Below, piece by piece: positions 26,326-33,848 of a stretch of DNA of 64,000 nt. The DNA is from DAHUYF01 sp035509275 (GTDB lineage: Bacteria; Pseudomonadota; Alphaproteobacteria; ATCC43930; CGMCC-115725). The notes below the pieces were generated by a model. That model did not search any database and had not been told where the DNA came from. It saw nothing but the letters and a program-made list of their open reading frames with translations. Positions within the stretch are counted from its first letter, which is position 1. Every line of letters starts with the position of its first letter. The stretch is from contig DATJLU010000072.1 of assembly GCA_035509275.1 (NCBI GenBank), forward strand, positions 3,927 through 67,926. The letters run 5' to 3'. Position numbers and translations under genes: made by a program.

Positions 26326-26973
26326 TCAGCGCGAAGGGGGCCGCGTGGTCCGGTCCAGGAGGCCAAAGACCACGAGGCCGAACGCAAAGCCGCCGAGATG
26401 GGCCACCCAGGCAATCTGGGCGCCCGGTTCACCGGGCATGCCGGTTTGTCCGGCGATGACCGTCACGATGATCCATAACGCCAGCAACGGCCAGAGACCC
26501 GTCCGACGCCCGGCCGCGCTGCGCGCCTGCATGCGAAGGACGCCGCCGAACAGCCCGCTGATGGCACCCGACGCGCCGATCACGGGCAATGCCGAAGAGG
26601 GATAGGCGGCCCAGTGCGCGCCGGCGGCGGCGACGCCGGACAGGATCGTCAGCACAAGCATGCGCCAACGGCCGAGGCGTCGCTCCACGCCGGATCCGAA
26701 GGCCAACAGCGCCAACATGTTGACGAAGAGATGGGTGAGATTGGCGTGCAGGAATTGATAGCTGATCGGGTCGATCGACGCCGGCCAACCCAAGCGGCCC
26801 GCCGAGTATCGCGCCGGGATGAAAGCAAACAGGCGAATGATGCTGTCGTCGGCTTCGTCGGGAAGCAACAGGCGAAACCCATGAACCGCAATGTTGACGA
26901 TCAACAAAGCCGCGGTGATCGGCGGGATGTTGAAGATCGGTTGTCGCACGGAGCGTGCCGGCTGATCGCTCAT
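26326..26973 (-). CDS. Rhomboid family intramembrane serine protease
   Basis: The 215-residue reading starts at MSDQPARSVRQPIFNIPPI; further upstream starts exist but add no conserved sequence. Rhomboid marks are clear: helices alternate with HANLTHLFVNMLALLAFGSG, the active serine in IGASGAISGLFGG, and the catalytic histidine in WVAHLGGFAFGLVVFG. It cuts membrane proteins within the bilayer; substrates are unknown. It is 45 bases downstream of the hybrid kinase on the other strand, tail to tail, with no functional hint from neighbours. Confidence 0.88.
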   Translation of the reverse strand: MSDQPARSVRQPIFNIPPITAALLIVNIAVHGFRLLLPDEADDSIIRLFAFIPARYSAGRLGWPASIDPISYQFLHANLTHLFVNMLALLAFGSGVERRLGRWRMLVLTILSGVAAAGAHWAAYPSSALPVIGASGAISGLFGGVLRMQARSAAGRRTGLWPLLALWIIVTVIAGQTGMPGEPGAQIAWVAHLGGFAFGLVVFGLLDRTTRPPSR

Positions 26974-27091
26974 AACCCCAGGGGCCTCGCCATGAATCGG
27001 GCGCATCGGCCAATGTAGCGAACCCGCTGCCGTCCTCGCGAGCCGCGGCAATGGCTGGCGATGGCGCTACGCTATGGACCGCCGGCGTTGC

Positions 27092-27853
27092 TCAATAGGC
27101 GGAGATGCCGCCTTCGGCGGGTATCGCCGCGCCATTCACCATGCGCGATTCGTCGGAGGCGAGGAACATCGCGACATGCGCGATATCCTCCGGCTGGCCA
27201 ACACCGAAGGGGTAGCGTTCGGTCATATTGTCGATCCCGCCGAAGCGAATCTGGTTCCCGTCGACGAAGCGGCTCTTGACCCGTTCGGTCAGCACGACAC
27301 CGGGGCAAATGGCGTTGACACGAACACCCCTAGGAGAGTAGGCGCCGGCGAGAGCCCGCGTGAAGGAGATCAAGCCGCCCTTCGCCATGATGTAGACATG
27401 CGCGAGGTGATTGCCGCGAAGCGCGACCACCGAGGAGAAGTTGACGACGCTGCCGTGGCCCTGCTCGACCATTACCGGGATGACGTGGCGGCAGCACAGG
27501 AAGGGTCCTTTCAGGTCGAGGCTCATGGTGTGGTCCCAAACCGAAAGCTCGACGTCGGTCACGTGCCGATCCTCGCGCAGGGAGCCGCCGGCGCAGTTCA
27601 GCAACACATCGATGCGGCCGAAGGCATCCCTCGCCTGCCGCACCATCTGCTGGACGCTGGCTTCGTCGGTCACATCGGTGCGCACGAAGCGCGCGCCGGC
27701 GCCGGCCTCGCGCGCGCTCGCCTCGCCCAGCGCCTCGTCGACCTCCGCCACAACCACCTTGGCGCCCTCCGCGACGAACAGCTTGGCCGAGGCCCGGCCA
27801 ATGCCGGAGCCGGCGCCGGTGATCACCGCAACCTTGTCCGCGAGACGATTCAT
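27092..27853 (-). CDS. SDR family oxidoreductase
   Basis: The ATG at 27853 follows AGGGAGGGACAG and begins MNRLADKVAVITGAGSGIGR; the frame stays open upstream only by chance, across the divergent gene. In the 253 residues the classical SDR marks are present: TGAGSGIG, NCAG, SSVVALRG and the catalytic YIMAK (Tyr and Lys), with VNAICPGVV and the C-terminal EGG. It uses NAD(P)H to oxidise or reduce an alcohol or ketone. A 120-base shared promoter region separates it from the other SDR gene, so they may be co-controlled and part of one catabolic route. Confidence 0.9.
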   Translation of the reverse strand: MNRLADKVAVITGAGSGIGRASAKLFVAEGAKVVVAEVDEALGEASAREAGAGARFVRTDVTDEASVQQMVRQARDAFGRIDVLLNCAGGSLREDRHVTDVELSVWDHTMSLDLKGPFLCCRHVIPVMVEQGHGSVVNFSSVVALRGNHLAHVYIMAKGGLISFTRALAGAYSPRGVRVNAICPGVVLTERVKSRFVDGNQIRFGGIDNMTERYPFGVGQPEDIAHVAMFLASDESRMVNGAAIPAEGGISAY

Positions 27854-27973
27854 CTGTCCCTCCCTTGCTGATCCCCGCGAAGGAGCGGGTCTGCGGTCGC
27901 CCATCGGTTCGTCGACGTTGCGTCCGACATCTTTGCGGTTAAAGCTAGCGTGAAACCACGGCGGGAGGAACTC

Positions 27974-28741
27974 ATGGCTGATCAGCAGACGGTACTCGTG
28001 ACCGGCGGCGCGTCCGGCATCGGCCTCGCCATCGTGAAGGCGGTCATCGCGGAGGGCTGGCGGGCCGTCGTCGCCGATGTGAACCAAGCCAATCTCGACC
28101 GCAGCCGGGAAGCTCTCGGGGAGGCGGGCGGCAACGTGCGGTTCGCCCCGCTGAACGTGACGGACGAGGCGGCGGTCACACAGTGTCTCGCGGCCTGCGA
28201 AGACGAATTCGGCGCGCTGACCGGAATCGTCAACTCTGCGGGTATCGCCAAGGCTGCGCCGGCGCTCGACACGACGACGGAGATGTTCCGCAGCATGCTC
28301 GAGGTCAATCTCATCGGCAGCTTCGTGGTCGCGCGAGAAGCCGCCAAAAGGATGCGACAGCGCAGCGCCGGGTCGATCGTCAACATCGCCTCCGTGTCGG
28401 GCATCTTGGGAAACGAAGGCCGCCTCGCCTATGGCGCCACGAAGGGAGGCGTCATCGTCATGACCGAGGTGATGGCCGTCGAACTCGCCGGCGCTGGAAT
28501 TCGCGTCAACGCCATTGCACCGGGTCCGGTCGACACCCCTCTGGTTCAACAGGTGCATACGCGGGAGGCTCGGGCCGCCTGGATATCGACCATCCCTCAA
28601 CGGCGCTACGCCGCTGCGGCCGATATCGCCGGAGCGGCGATATTCCTGCTCGACGGCCGCAAATCGGGCTACGTCACGGGGCAAACCCTTTGCGTCGATG
28701 GCGGCTTCACCATCGCCGGCATCATGATCGGCTCCCCCTAG
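27974..28741 (+). CDS. SDR family oxidoreductase, stop codon in IS481 target site
   Basis: The ATG at 27974 follows CGGGAGGAACTC. The 255-residue protein has TGGASGIG, NSAGIAKAAP, the serine in IASVSGILG, the catalytic YGATK, and AIAPGPVDTP followed by a VDGG end, a full classical SDR. It is divergent from the SDR gene at 27853. Its stop codon TAG lies inside the CTAG target of the IS481 element that begins one base later at 28743, so the reading frame is intact, though any downstream co-transcribed gene is cut off. Substrate is unknown. Confidence 0.9.
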   Translation: MADQQTVLVTGGASGIGLAIVKAVIAEGWRAVVADVNQANLDRSREALGEAGGNVRFAPLNVTDEAAVTQCLAACEDEFGALTGIVNSAGIAKAAPALDTTTEMFRSMLEVNLIGSFVVAREAAKRMRQRSAGSIVNIASVSGILGNEGRLAYGATKGGVIVMTEVMAVELAGAGIRVNAIAPGPVDTPLVQQVHTREARAAWISTIPQRRYAAAADIAGAAIFLLDGRKSGYVTGQTLCVDGGFTIAGIMIGSP

Positions 28742-28742
28742 C
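28737..28742. repeat. Left target duplication of IS481 element (NCTAGN)
   Basis: The six bases CCTAGC lie directly before the left inverted repeat; the right copy is TCTAGC at 29779-29784. Both fit the NCTAGN target known for IS481. One base differs, so either a mutation has occurred or the duplicated part is only CTAGC. Confidence 0.7.
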
Positions 28743-28763
28743 TGTGAAGTCTCAATAGGTTGT
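28743..28763 (+). repeat. Left terminal inverted repeat of the IS481 element
   Basis: Twenty-one bases beginning TGTGAAGTCTC pair with the right end with two mismatches; CTCAATAGGTTGT is shared exactly. It ends 63 bases before the transposase ATG. Confidence 0.9.
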
Positions 28764-28826
28764 CCATTCGGTCCCGACCGAGGAAGCTGAAGTTGCTGAG
28801 GCTTTAGCGAACCTTGGGGGAACCGA

Positions 28827-29783
28827 ATGGACGTTCACAAGAATGCCCGGCTGACGCCAACCGATCGAGAGGCGATGGTGCGCCGCGTTGTCGAGGGCGG
28901 GCAGACGCCGCAGGCTATCAGCCAAGCCGTAGGCGTCTGCCCGCGCACGGTGCGGAAGTGGGTTAGGCGGTTCCGGGCGGAAGGTGTTTCCGGCCTGGAA
29001 GACCGCCCATCCCGGCCGCACCGTTTGCACAGGCCCACACCGCCCGAAATCGTGGCACGGATTGAGGCTTTGCGGCGGCAACGCTGGACAGGCGCGCAGA
29101 TCGCCCGGGACACCGGCGTCTCGAAGGCGACTGTCTCGCGGATCCTTCGCCGTCTCGGCCTCAATCGCCTCAAGGCCCTCGAGCTCGTCGAGCCTGTGCG
29201 CCGCTACGAACGCGAGAGGCCTGGCGAGCTCATCCACATCGACATCAAGAAGCTCGGCAGGTTCGACCGCACCGGCCATCGTGTCACCGGGGATCGCACG
29301 GGACATAGCTCCAGCCGCGGCGTCGGCTGGGAATACGTCCATGTCTGCATCGACGATGCCTCGCGCATCGCCTATGCCGAGATCAAGAAGGACGAACGCA
29401 AGGAGAGCGCCGTCGCCTTCCTGGAGGCCGCCCTACGCTACTACGCAAAGCTCGGTATCACAGTCGAGCGCGTGATGACCGATAACGGCTCCTGCTACAT
29501 CTCCGGCGCCTTCGCGCGCGCCTGCAAGCGCCTCGGCCTCAAGCACCTGCGAACCAAGCCATACACCCCCAGGACGAACGGCAAGGCCGAGCGCTTCATA
29601 CAGACCGCTCTTCGCGAGTGGGCCTATGCCAAAGCCTATCACCACTCAGACCAGCGCAGCGCCGAGCTGCTACCTTGGCTCCATCGCTACAACTGGCATC
29701 GACCTCATGGTAGCCTCGACGCCTTGCCGCCCGTCAGCCGACTCGGACTGACCGAGAACAACCTATTGAGGCTCCACATCTAG
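28827..29783 (+). CDS. IS481-family transposase (DDE)
   Basis: The 318-residue protein has an N-terminal helix-turn-helix region typical of IS481 (AISQAVGVCPRTVRKWVRRF and RDTGVSKATVSRILRRLGL) and the rve integrase catalytic core. The DDE residues can be placed at HIDIKKLGRF, VMTDNGSCY and NGKAERFIQTALREW. The start is ATG 28827 after a GGGGGAA site. The coding region runs past the right inverted repeat; its TAG stop (29781-29783) comes from the CTAG of the target copy, so the element itself has no stop codon. The gene looks complete, with no frameshift. Confidence 0.93.
   Translation: MDVHKNARLTPTDREAMVRRVVEGGQTPQAISQAVGVCPRTVRKWVRRFRAEGVSGLEDRPSRPHRLHRPTPPEIVARIEALRRQRWTGAQIARDTGVSKATVSRILRRLGLNRLKALELVEPVRRYERERPGELIHIDIKKLGRFDRTGHRVTGDRTGHSSSRGVGWEYVHVCIDDASRIAYAEIKKDERKESAVAFLEAALRYYAKLGITVERVMTDNGSCYISGAFARACKRLGLKHLRTKPYTPRTNGKAERFIQTALREWAYAKAYHHSDQRSAELLPWLHRYNWHRPHGSLDALPPVSRLGLTENNLLRLHI
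29758..29778 (-). repeat. Right terminal inverted repeat of the IS481 element
   Basis: The last bases of the transposase gene form this end. The reverse complement begins TGTGGAGCCTCAATAGG, matching the left end at 19 of 21 positions. It is followed by TCTAGC, the right target copy. Confidence 0.9.
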
Positions 29784-29816
29784 CCAGCGCAACCTTACCC
29801 GTAGCGGCGCAGCGCC

Positions 29817-30599
29817 TCAGCCAATCCCGTAGCGCGTGATCACCGCGGCGAGGTCGCCGCTGAGCGAGGCGCCGGTGTGGATGGTGGGGATGCCGGCGGG
29901 CAGGTGGCGCTTCGCCAATTCGCCTTCATCGAGGCTGGTGAGGATCGCCACCGGGATGCTGTGCGTCGTCGCCATGGCGGCGAGCGCGCGGGCGAGATCG
30001 GTGCCGGGCAGCTCCGCCATCGTCGCCGAGGTGATGATGAGGTTGGGCTTCATGCGGATGGCGAGCGTGAAGGCCTCGGTCGCCGATTGCGTCAGGATGG
30101 CGCGGATACCGCAGGCGGCGAGCTCGCGGGCGACCAGGCGCCCGACCACGCGCGACGAGGTCACGAGCAGCACCTCGACATTGCGCAGCTCGATCTCGTC
30201 GGGATTGAAGGCGCGCGGCATCGGCAGCGCGCGCAGCACGGTGGCGATCGCCGAATCGCTCGCCCCCGGATGCTCCATCGACTGCGCCATGGCGTCGACA
30301 TGCGCGCGGATATCGGCGAGCGCCGCCTCGCCATGGGCCATGTCCATGTCGTCGATGTAGTTCTCGAGGCGGTGCGCCACCAGCGAGACCAGCGGAAAGC
30401 CCGAGGCTTCGCCCATGCCTTTCAGGGTATGGGTGTCGCGACGGAGCTGCGACAGCGCCGCCGGCAGCGGCGTTGCGCCCTCGAGCACGGTCTCGATCAG
30501 CCGGTCCATCTGGCCGAGGCGCTCTTCCGATTCCTCACGGAAAGTCTGGCGCAGATTGAGGAAAGGGTCCTCCACCGGCACCATTGTCTTGACGGCCAT
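29817..30599 (-). CDS. HPt domain protein fused to a degenerate receiver domain
   Basis: The 260-residue reading starts MAVKTMVPVEDPFLNL. Residues 15-115 form a histidine phosphotransfer helix bundle with the acceptor His57 (RRDTHTLKGMGEASGF). Residues 140-260 have receiver layout (VEVLLVTSSRVVGRLVAREL, then PNLIITSATMAELPG and VAILTSLDEGE), but the phospho-acceptor aspartate is replaced by Ser191, and the usual acidic pair is replaced by TSS. A loose lysine-equivalent is also absent. The protein can thus receive phosphate on the HPt domain but probably not on the receiver-like one, which may serve as a docking or output domain. The nearby hybrid kinases lack an HPt partner. Confidence 0.8.
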   Translation of the reverse strand: MAVKTMVPVEDPFLNLRQTFREESEERLGQMDRLIETVLEGATPLPAALSQLRRDTHTLKGMGEASGFPLVSLVAHRLENYIDDMDMAHGEAALADIRAHVDAMAQSMEHPGASDSAIATVLRALPMPRAFNPDEIELRNVEVLLVTSSRVVGRLVARELAACGIRAILTQSATEAFTLAIRMKPNLIITSATMAELPGTDLARALAAMATTHSIPVAILTSLDEGELAKRHLPAGIPTIHTGASLSGDLAAVITRYGIG

Positions 30600-30693
30600 G
30601 AGTTCTCGTCCTCCGCGCAGCCGGCCGCGCCACACGCGCCAGGTGCGGTGCAAGCGTAGGGGAGGACGCCTAAGGATTGGTTTACGGGGGAGT

Positions 30694-30942
30694 CTACGCG
30701 GCGGGGGCGCAGCCCAGCTTCTTTACCTTACGGTGTGTCGAGGCTGGAGACTTCGCGAGCATCGTCTCCGGCCGCACCGGCCGGCGCACCAGCTCGCCGC
30801 CGCAATTGGGGCAGCTTCCGTGCAACACGCCTTCGGCGCAGCCGCGGCAGAAGGTGCATTCGAAGGAGCAGATCATCGCCTCGCCCGAGGCCGGCGGCAG
30901 GTCGCGATCGCAGCATTCGCAATTGGGACGCAGCTCCAGCAT
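30694..30942 (-). CDS. DUF1272 zinc-ribbon protein
   Basis: An 82-residue protein starting MLELRPNCECCDRDLPP, with the DUF1272 cysteine pattern: CECC, then SFECTFCRGCAEGVL and SCPNCGGELVRRP. Eight or more cysteines point to two zinc sites. It is cytoplasmic and its role is unknown; family members are often near stress or redox genes. It lies 24 bases downstream of the Rieske gene and may belong to the same transcript. Confidence 0.88.
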   Translation of the reverse strand: MLELRPNCECCDRDLPPASGEAMICSFECTFCRGCAEGVLHGSCPNCGGELVRRPVRPETMLAKSPASTHRKVKKLGCAPAA

Positions 30943-30966
30943 CGCTCTCGCTCCTTAGTCGCCGAG

Positions 30967-31302
30967 TTAGTCGCCGAGCAGGATATCGCCGGCTTCGACA
31001 CGGATCAGTGCCGCGCGGAGGCGCCTGCCGGCGCACGGCCCGTCGACGCAATAACCGTCGTCGATGCGAAAACGCGCGCCATGCGTGCTGCACAGGAGAT
31101 GTCGCCCGTCGCGATCGAAAAAGCGGTCGGGCAGAAAGTCGAGCGGCGTGCCGAGATGCGGACAGGAATTCACATAGGCATAGAGCGCGCCGGCGCGCTT
31201 CACGACGAAGACCGCGGCCAGGTCGGGACCCGAGCCGAAGCGGAAACCGCGCCCGCCGCCGTCGGGAATCTCCTCGACGCGGCAAAGGCGCCGCTGCGTC
31301 AC
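30967..31302 (-). CDS. Rieske (2Fe-2S) ferredoxin-like protein
   Basis: The GTG at 31302 overlaps the stop of the EVE-domain gene as GTGA and starts VTQRRLCRVEEIPDGG; the frame is open upstream only as a shadow. The 111-residue protein has both halves of the cluster motif, CPHLG and CSTHGARF, with a spacing normal for Rieske ferredoxins. It should bind one 2Fe-2S cluster and carry electrons, perhaps to an oxygenase. No oxygenase gene lies nearby. It is part of the Tam-EVE-Rieske-DUF1272 string on the minus strand. Confidence 0.85.
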   Translation of the reverse strand: MTQRRLCRVEEIPDGGGRGFRFGSGPDLAAVFVVKRAGALYAYVNSCPHLGTPLDFLPDRFFDRDGRHLLCSTHGARFRIDDGYCVDGPCAGRRLRAALIRVEAGDILLGD

Positions 31303-31712
31303 GGCTTCACGCCCGCCATTTTGCAGATGAGGCGCCATTCCTCCGCCGAAACCGGCACGACTGAAAGCCTGGACTGCCGCACCAGCGCGAAATCGGCGAG
31401 CGCCTTCTCCGCCTTGATCGCGGCGAGGCTCACCGGCGTTTTCACCGGCTCGACCGGCTTCACATCGACCATGACGAAGCGGCCTTCCTTGTCGCTGGGA
31501 TCGGGATAAGCCTCCTTGACGATCTCGGCGATGCCGACGATCTGCGGGCCTTCGCCCGAGTGATAGAAGAAGGCGCGGTCGCCGACTTTCATGGTCTTCA
31601 GATTCTTCGCCGCCTGGAAGTTGCGCACGCCGCTCCATTCGGTGCGGCCGTCCTTGACGAGTTGCTCCCAGGAATAGGCCGAGGGCTCGGATTTCAGCAG
31701 CCAGTGATGCAT
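31299..31712 (-). CDS. EVE domain protein
   Basis: The ATG at 31712 (MHHWLLKSEPSAYSWEQLVKD) is one base past the stop of the Tam gene. The 137-residue protein has the whole EVE fold pattern of thymocyte nuclear protein 1 relatives: WLLKSEP, WSGVRNFQAAKNLK, GDRAFFYHSGEGPQIVG and VPVSAEEWRLICKMAG. These PUA-like domains bind modified bases or nucleotides in DNA or RNA. Overlap with the Rieske gene is by GTGA. Linkage with methyltransferase and Rieske genes recurs in alphaproteobacteria, but no shared role is proven. Confidence 0.9.
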   Translation of the reverse strand: MHHWLLKSEPSAYSWEQLVKDGRTEWSGVRNFQAAKNLKTMKVGDRAFFYHSGEGPQIVGIAEIVKEAYPDPSDKEGRFVMVDVKPVEPVKTPVSLAAIKAEKALADFALVRQSRLSVVPVSAEEWRLICKMAGVKP

Positions 31713-31713
31713 G

Positions 31714-32511
31714 TCATGCTCCCGAGCGAGCCCGCACGACGAGAAACAGGCGGCGGAAGGGCAGCAGCGTCTTGCCATCGGCGCGGCGCGGATAAGCCTG
31801 GCGCAGCTTGGCGCCGTAAGCGGCGAGGAAATCGGCGCGCTCGCTGCCGTCAAGCGCTTCGATCACCGGGCGCAGCGCGGTCGCGCTCACCCATTGCAGC
31901 ACGGGATCCTCGCCCGCGAGCACGTGCAGATAGTCGGTCTCCCAGAGATCGAGGCCGTCCGGCGCCTGCGGCGCCAGCAAATCGTAGTACCATTCCGGCG
32001 GCGCCACCGGCTCCTCGCGCAGCACCGTGGCGCCGCCGACCACCGGCACGAGCTTCGCCGACCAGCTGCCTTCGCGGGCGGTCTCGCGCATCAGCGCATG
32101 CGAAGGCTGGTCGAAATTGCGTGGCATCTGCACCGCGAGCACGCCCCCCGGCGCAAGCTGGCGCATCAGATGCGGGAAGAGCTGCGCGTGGCCGCCGAGC
32201 CATTGCAAGGTCGCGTTGGAGAAGATGAGCGCGGCCGGCTCCGGCGCCGACCACGAGGCGATATCGGCTTCGAGCCAGCGGATGGGCGAGGGCTCGGCCG
32301 CCGCCTTCGCCAGCATCTCGCGCGAGCGGTCGATCGCGGTGAGCCTACGCTCGGGCCAGCGCGCGGCGATGGCGCGGGCGTGGACGCCGGTGCCGCAGCC
32401 GAGCTCGACGAGCGGCCCCGGCGGCAGCTCGCCGATGCGCGCCAGCAGCTCGAATCCCGGCCGGAGCCGCTCATCGCCGAATTTGAGATAGAGCGTCGGA
32501 TCCCAGGCCAT
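31714..32511 (-). CDS. tam: Trans-aconitate 2-methyltransferase-like protein
   Basis: The 265-residue class I methyltransferase starts MAWDPTLYLKFGDERLRP, as Tam proteins do, with motif I VELGCGTGVHARAIA, the acidic loop AIDRSREML and VLAVQMPRNFDQPSH. Tam methylates trans-aconitate, a by-product that inhibits the citric acid cycle. The family match is convincing across the whole length. It heads the EVE-Rieske-DUF1272 string with minimal gaps. Confidence 0.88.
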   Translation of the reverse strand: MAWDPTLYLKFGDERLRPGFELLARIGELPPGPLVELGCGTGVHARAIAARWPERRLTAIDRSREMLAKAAAEPSPIRWLEADIASWSAPEPAALIFSNATLQWLGGHAQLFPHLMRQLAPGGVLAVQMPRNFDQPSHALMRETAREGSWSAKLVPVVGGATVLREEPVAPPEWYYDLLAPQAPDGLDLWETDYLHVLAGEDPVLQWVSATALRPVIEALDGSERADFLAAYGAKLRQAYPRRADGKTLLPFRRLFLVVRARSGA

Positions 32512-32706
32512 GCGCGCCTCTCCACCGGTTGCGCTGCGGCGTCTTACCGCAGAATCCGACTTAAGGAAATCGGGGCCGAGCGTCTTCCCGGTGCGTTATC
32601 GGGTCGGAAGCCGTCGCTGCGGCGGATGGCGCCGGGGGGTTTTCGTTCGCGCCCGCCGCGCCGATATTGGGGGCCGGAGGAAGGTGTCGGTTGCGTTGGA
32701 GGTGGT

Positions 32707-33483
32707 ATGACACGCGTCTCCCAAGAACATTTGAGCAAGGTCCCCGAAGTCACGCTGGTTTTCTGGATCATCAAGATCGCCGCAACGACCTTGGGTGAGA
32801 CCGGCGGCGATACCGTCACGATGACGATGAATCTCGGCTATCTCACCGGCACGGCGATCTTCCTGTCGGCCTTTCTGGTGCTGGTCGCGTTTCAGGTTGC
32901 CGCGAAGCAGTTTCGCCCGTGGCTTTACTGGGCGACCATCATCGCCTCGACCACGGCCGGCACGACGATGGCGGATTTCGCCGATCGCTCCTTGGGCATC
33001 GGCTATGCCGGCGGATCGTCGATCCTGCTGCTCTGCCTCGTCTCGGTGCTTTGCCTCTGGTACTGGTCGCTCGGCTCGATCTCGGTCGACACCGTCGACG
33101 GGCCCAAGGTCGAAGGCTTCTATTGGGCGGCCATCACTTTCTCGCAGACCTTGGGTACGGCGCTCGGCGATTGGATGGCCGATTCACGCGGCCTCGGTTA
33201 CGAGGGGGGCGCCATCGTTTTCGCTGCGGCGCTCATCATCGTTGGGGTGGCTTATTTCTGGACGCGGGTATCGCATGTCTTGCTGTTCTGGACGGCCTTC
33301 ATCCTGACGCGGCCGCTCGGCGCCACGGTCGGCGATTTCCTCGACAAACCGATCCATGATGGCGGGCTCGCCTTGAGCCGTCCGATCGCCTCGGCGGTCA
33401 TCGGCGTTTTCATCATCGGCTGCCTCCTCGTGCTGCCGCAACGGGCCGGCCGGCATCCCGGGGGCTCGGCAACGGCGTCTTAA
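32707..33483 (+). CDS. COG4705-type membrane protein with four internal repeats
   Basis: The start after GGAGGTGGT gives MTRVSQEHLSKVPEVTLVFW and 258 residues. The protein has about eight helices, built from four similar units of about 60 residues, each with a T-x-G-x-x-x-x-D core: TTLGETGGDT, TTAGTTMADF, QTLGTALGDW and RPLGATVGDF, three of them followed by GY.GG or similar. This layout belongs to the uncharacterised COG4705 family. It has no transport motif I recognise. It is an isolated gene between a divergent tam gene and an AT-rich stretch. Confidence 0.85.
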   Translation: MTRVSQEHLSKVPEVTLVFWIIKIAATTLGETGGDTVTMTMNLGYLTGTAIFLSAFLVLVAFQVAAKQFRPWLYWATIIASTTAGTTMADFADRSLGIGYAGGSSILLLCLVSVLCLWYWSLGSISVDTVDGPKVEGFYWAAITFSQTLGTALGDWMADSRGLGYEGGAIVFAAALIIVGVAYFWTRVSHVLLFWTAFILTRPLGATVGDFLDKPIHDGGLALSRPIASAVIGVFIIGCLLVLPQRAGRHPGGSATAS

Positions 33484-33580
33484 GGGTGCCCGAAGGGCGA
33501 CGGCGTTTGGGCGGCGTGTGGATTCCCGGTTTCGCGCGTGTGCAGAGATTGCTCGTGAGCCTAGCGGCGCTGCGACATCG

Positions 33581-33664
33581 TATGGCTTCCCGCTTTCGCG
33601 GGAATGACATAACTTATTGACTTCGCTCCAGGAATCGTCACCCCCGCGAAAGCTGGGGTCCATG
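33581..33664. repeat. Palindromic intergenic repeats, CATTCCCGCGAAAGCGGG family, two copies inverted
   Basis: One copy at 33581-33609 has a TTCCCGCTTTCGCGGGAA core; a second at 33636-33664 reads CACCCCCGCGAAAGCTGGGG. They face opposite directions and could pair with each other. The same family recurs at 39563-39820. This fills the middle of a 365-base gap (33484-33848) without a gene. Confidence 0.75.
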
Positions 33665-33716
33665 TCGGTCGAGTGGCAGTCAAAATTAACAAATAATACA
33701 AGTGATATTATCATAT

Positions 33717-33745
33717 TTGACATTTTGGTATGAGCAAACTACGTT
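33717..33745 (+). promoter_or_regulatory. Possible sigma70-type promoter upstream of sulfite reductase
   Basis: In the most AT-rich stretch of the window (33680-33750) TTGACA at 33717-33722 is followed after 17 bases by TACGTT, a weak minus-10 box with three of six consensus bases. The sulfite reductase ATG is about 105 bases further on. Confidence 0.35.
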
Positions 33746-33848
33746 GAACCACAGCGCCGATTTGAAACTCAGCTTGCGGGCGCTTTAGAAATGCGGCTAA
33801 AGCGAGGTGCCCCGCGCCCCGCCGACGCCGCCAGCGATGGGGCGAAGA

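Larger units (their letters stand above)
28743..29778 (+). mobile_element. IS481-family insertion sequence (about 1.04 kb)
   Basis: The element is bounded by 21-base imperfect inverted repeats at 28743-28763 (starting TGTGAAGTCTCAATAGG) and 29758-29778 (ending GGCTCCACA), which differ at two positions. It carries one transposase gene. Flanks are CCTAGC on the left and TCTAGC on the right, the NCTAGN target with six-base duplication known for IS481 of Bordetella pertussis. It appears complete. It has inserted precisely at the stop codon of the SDR gene without breaking the protein. Confidence 0.92.

Noticed and set aside
27854..28684. In-frame extension of the SDR gene at 27092 to 530 residues
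   Set aside because: The extra part is antisense to the second SDR and lacks conserved sequence; a strong ribosome site marks ATG 27853.
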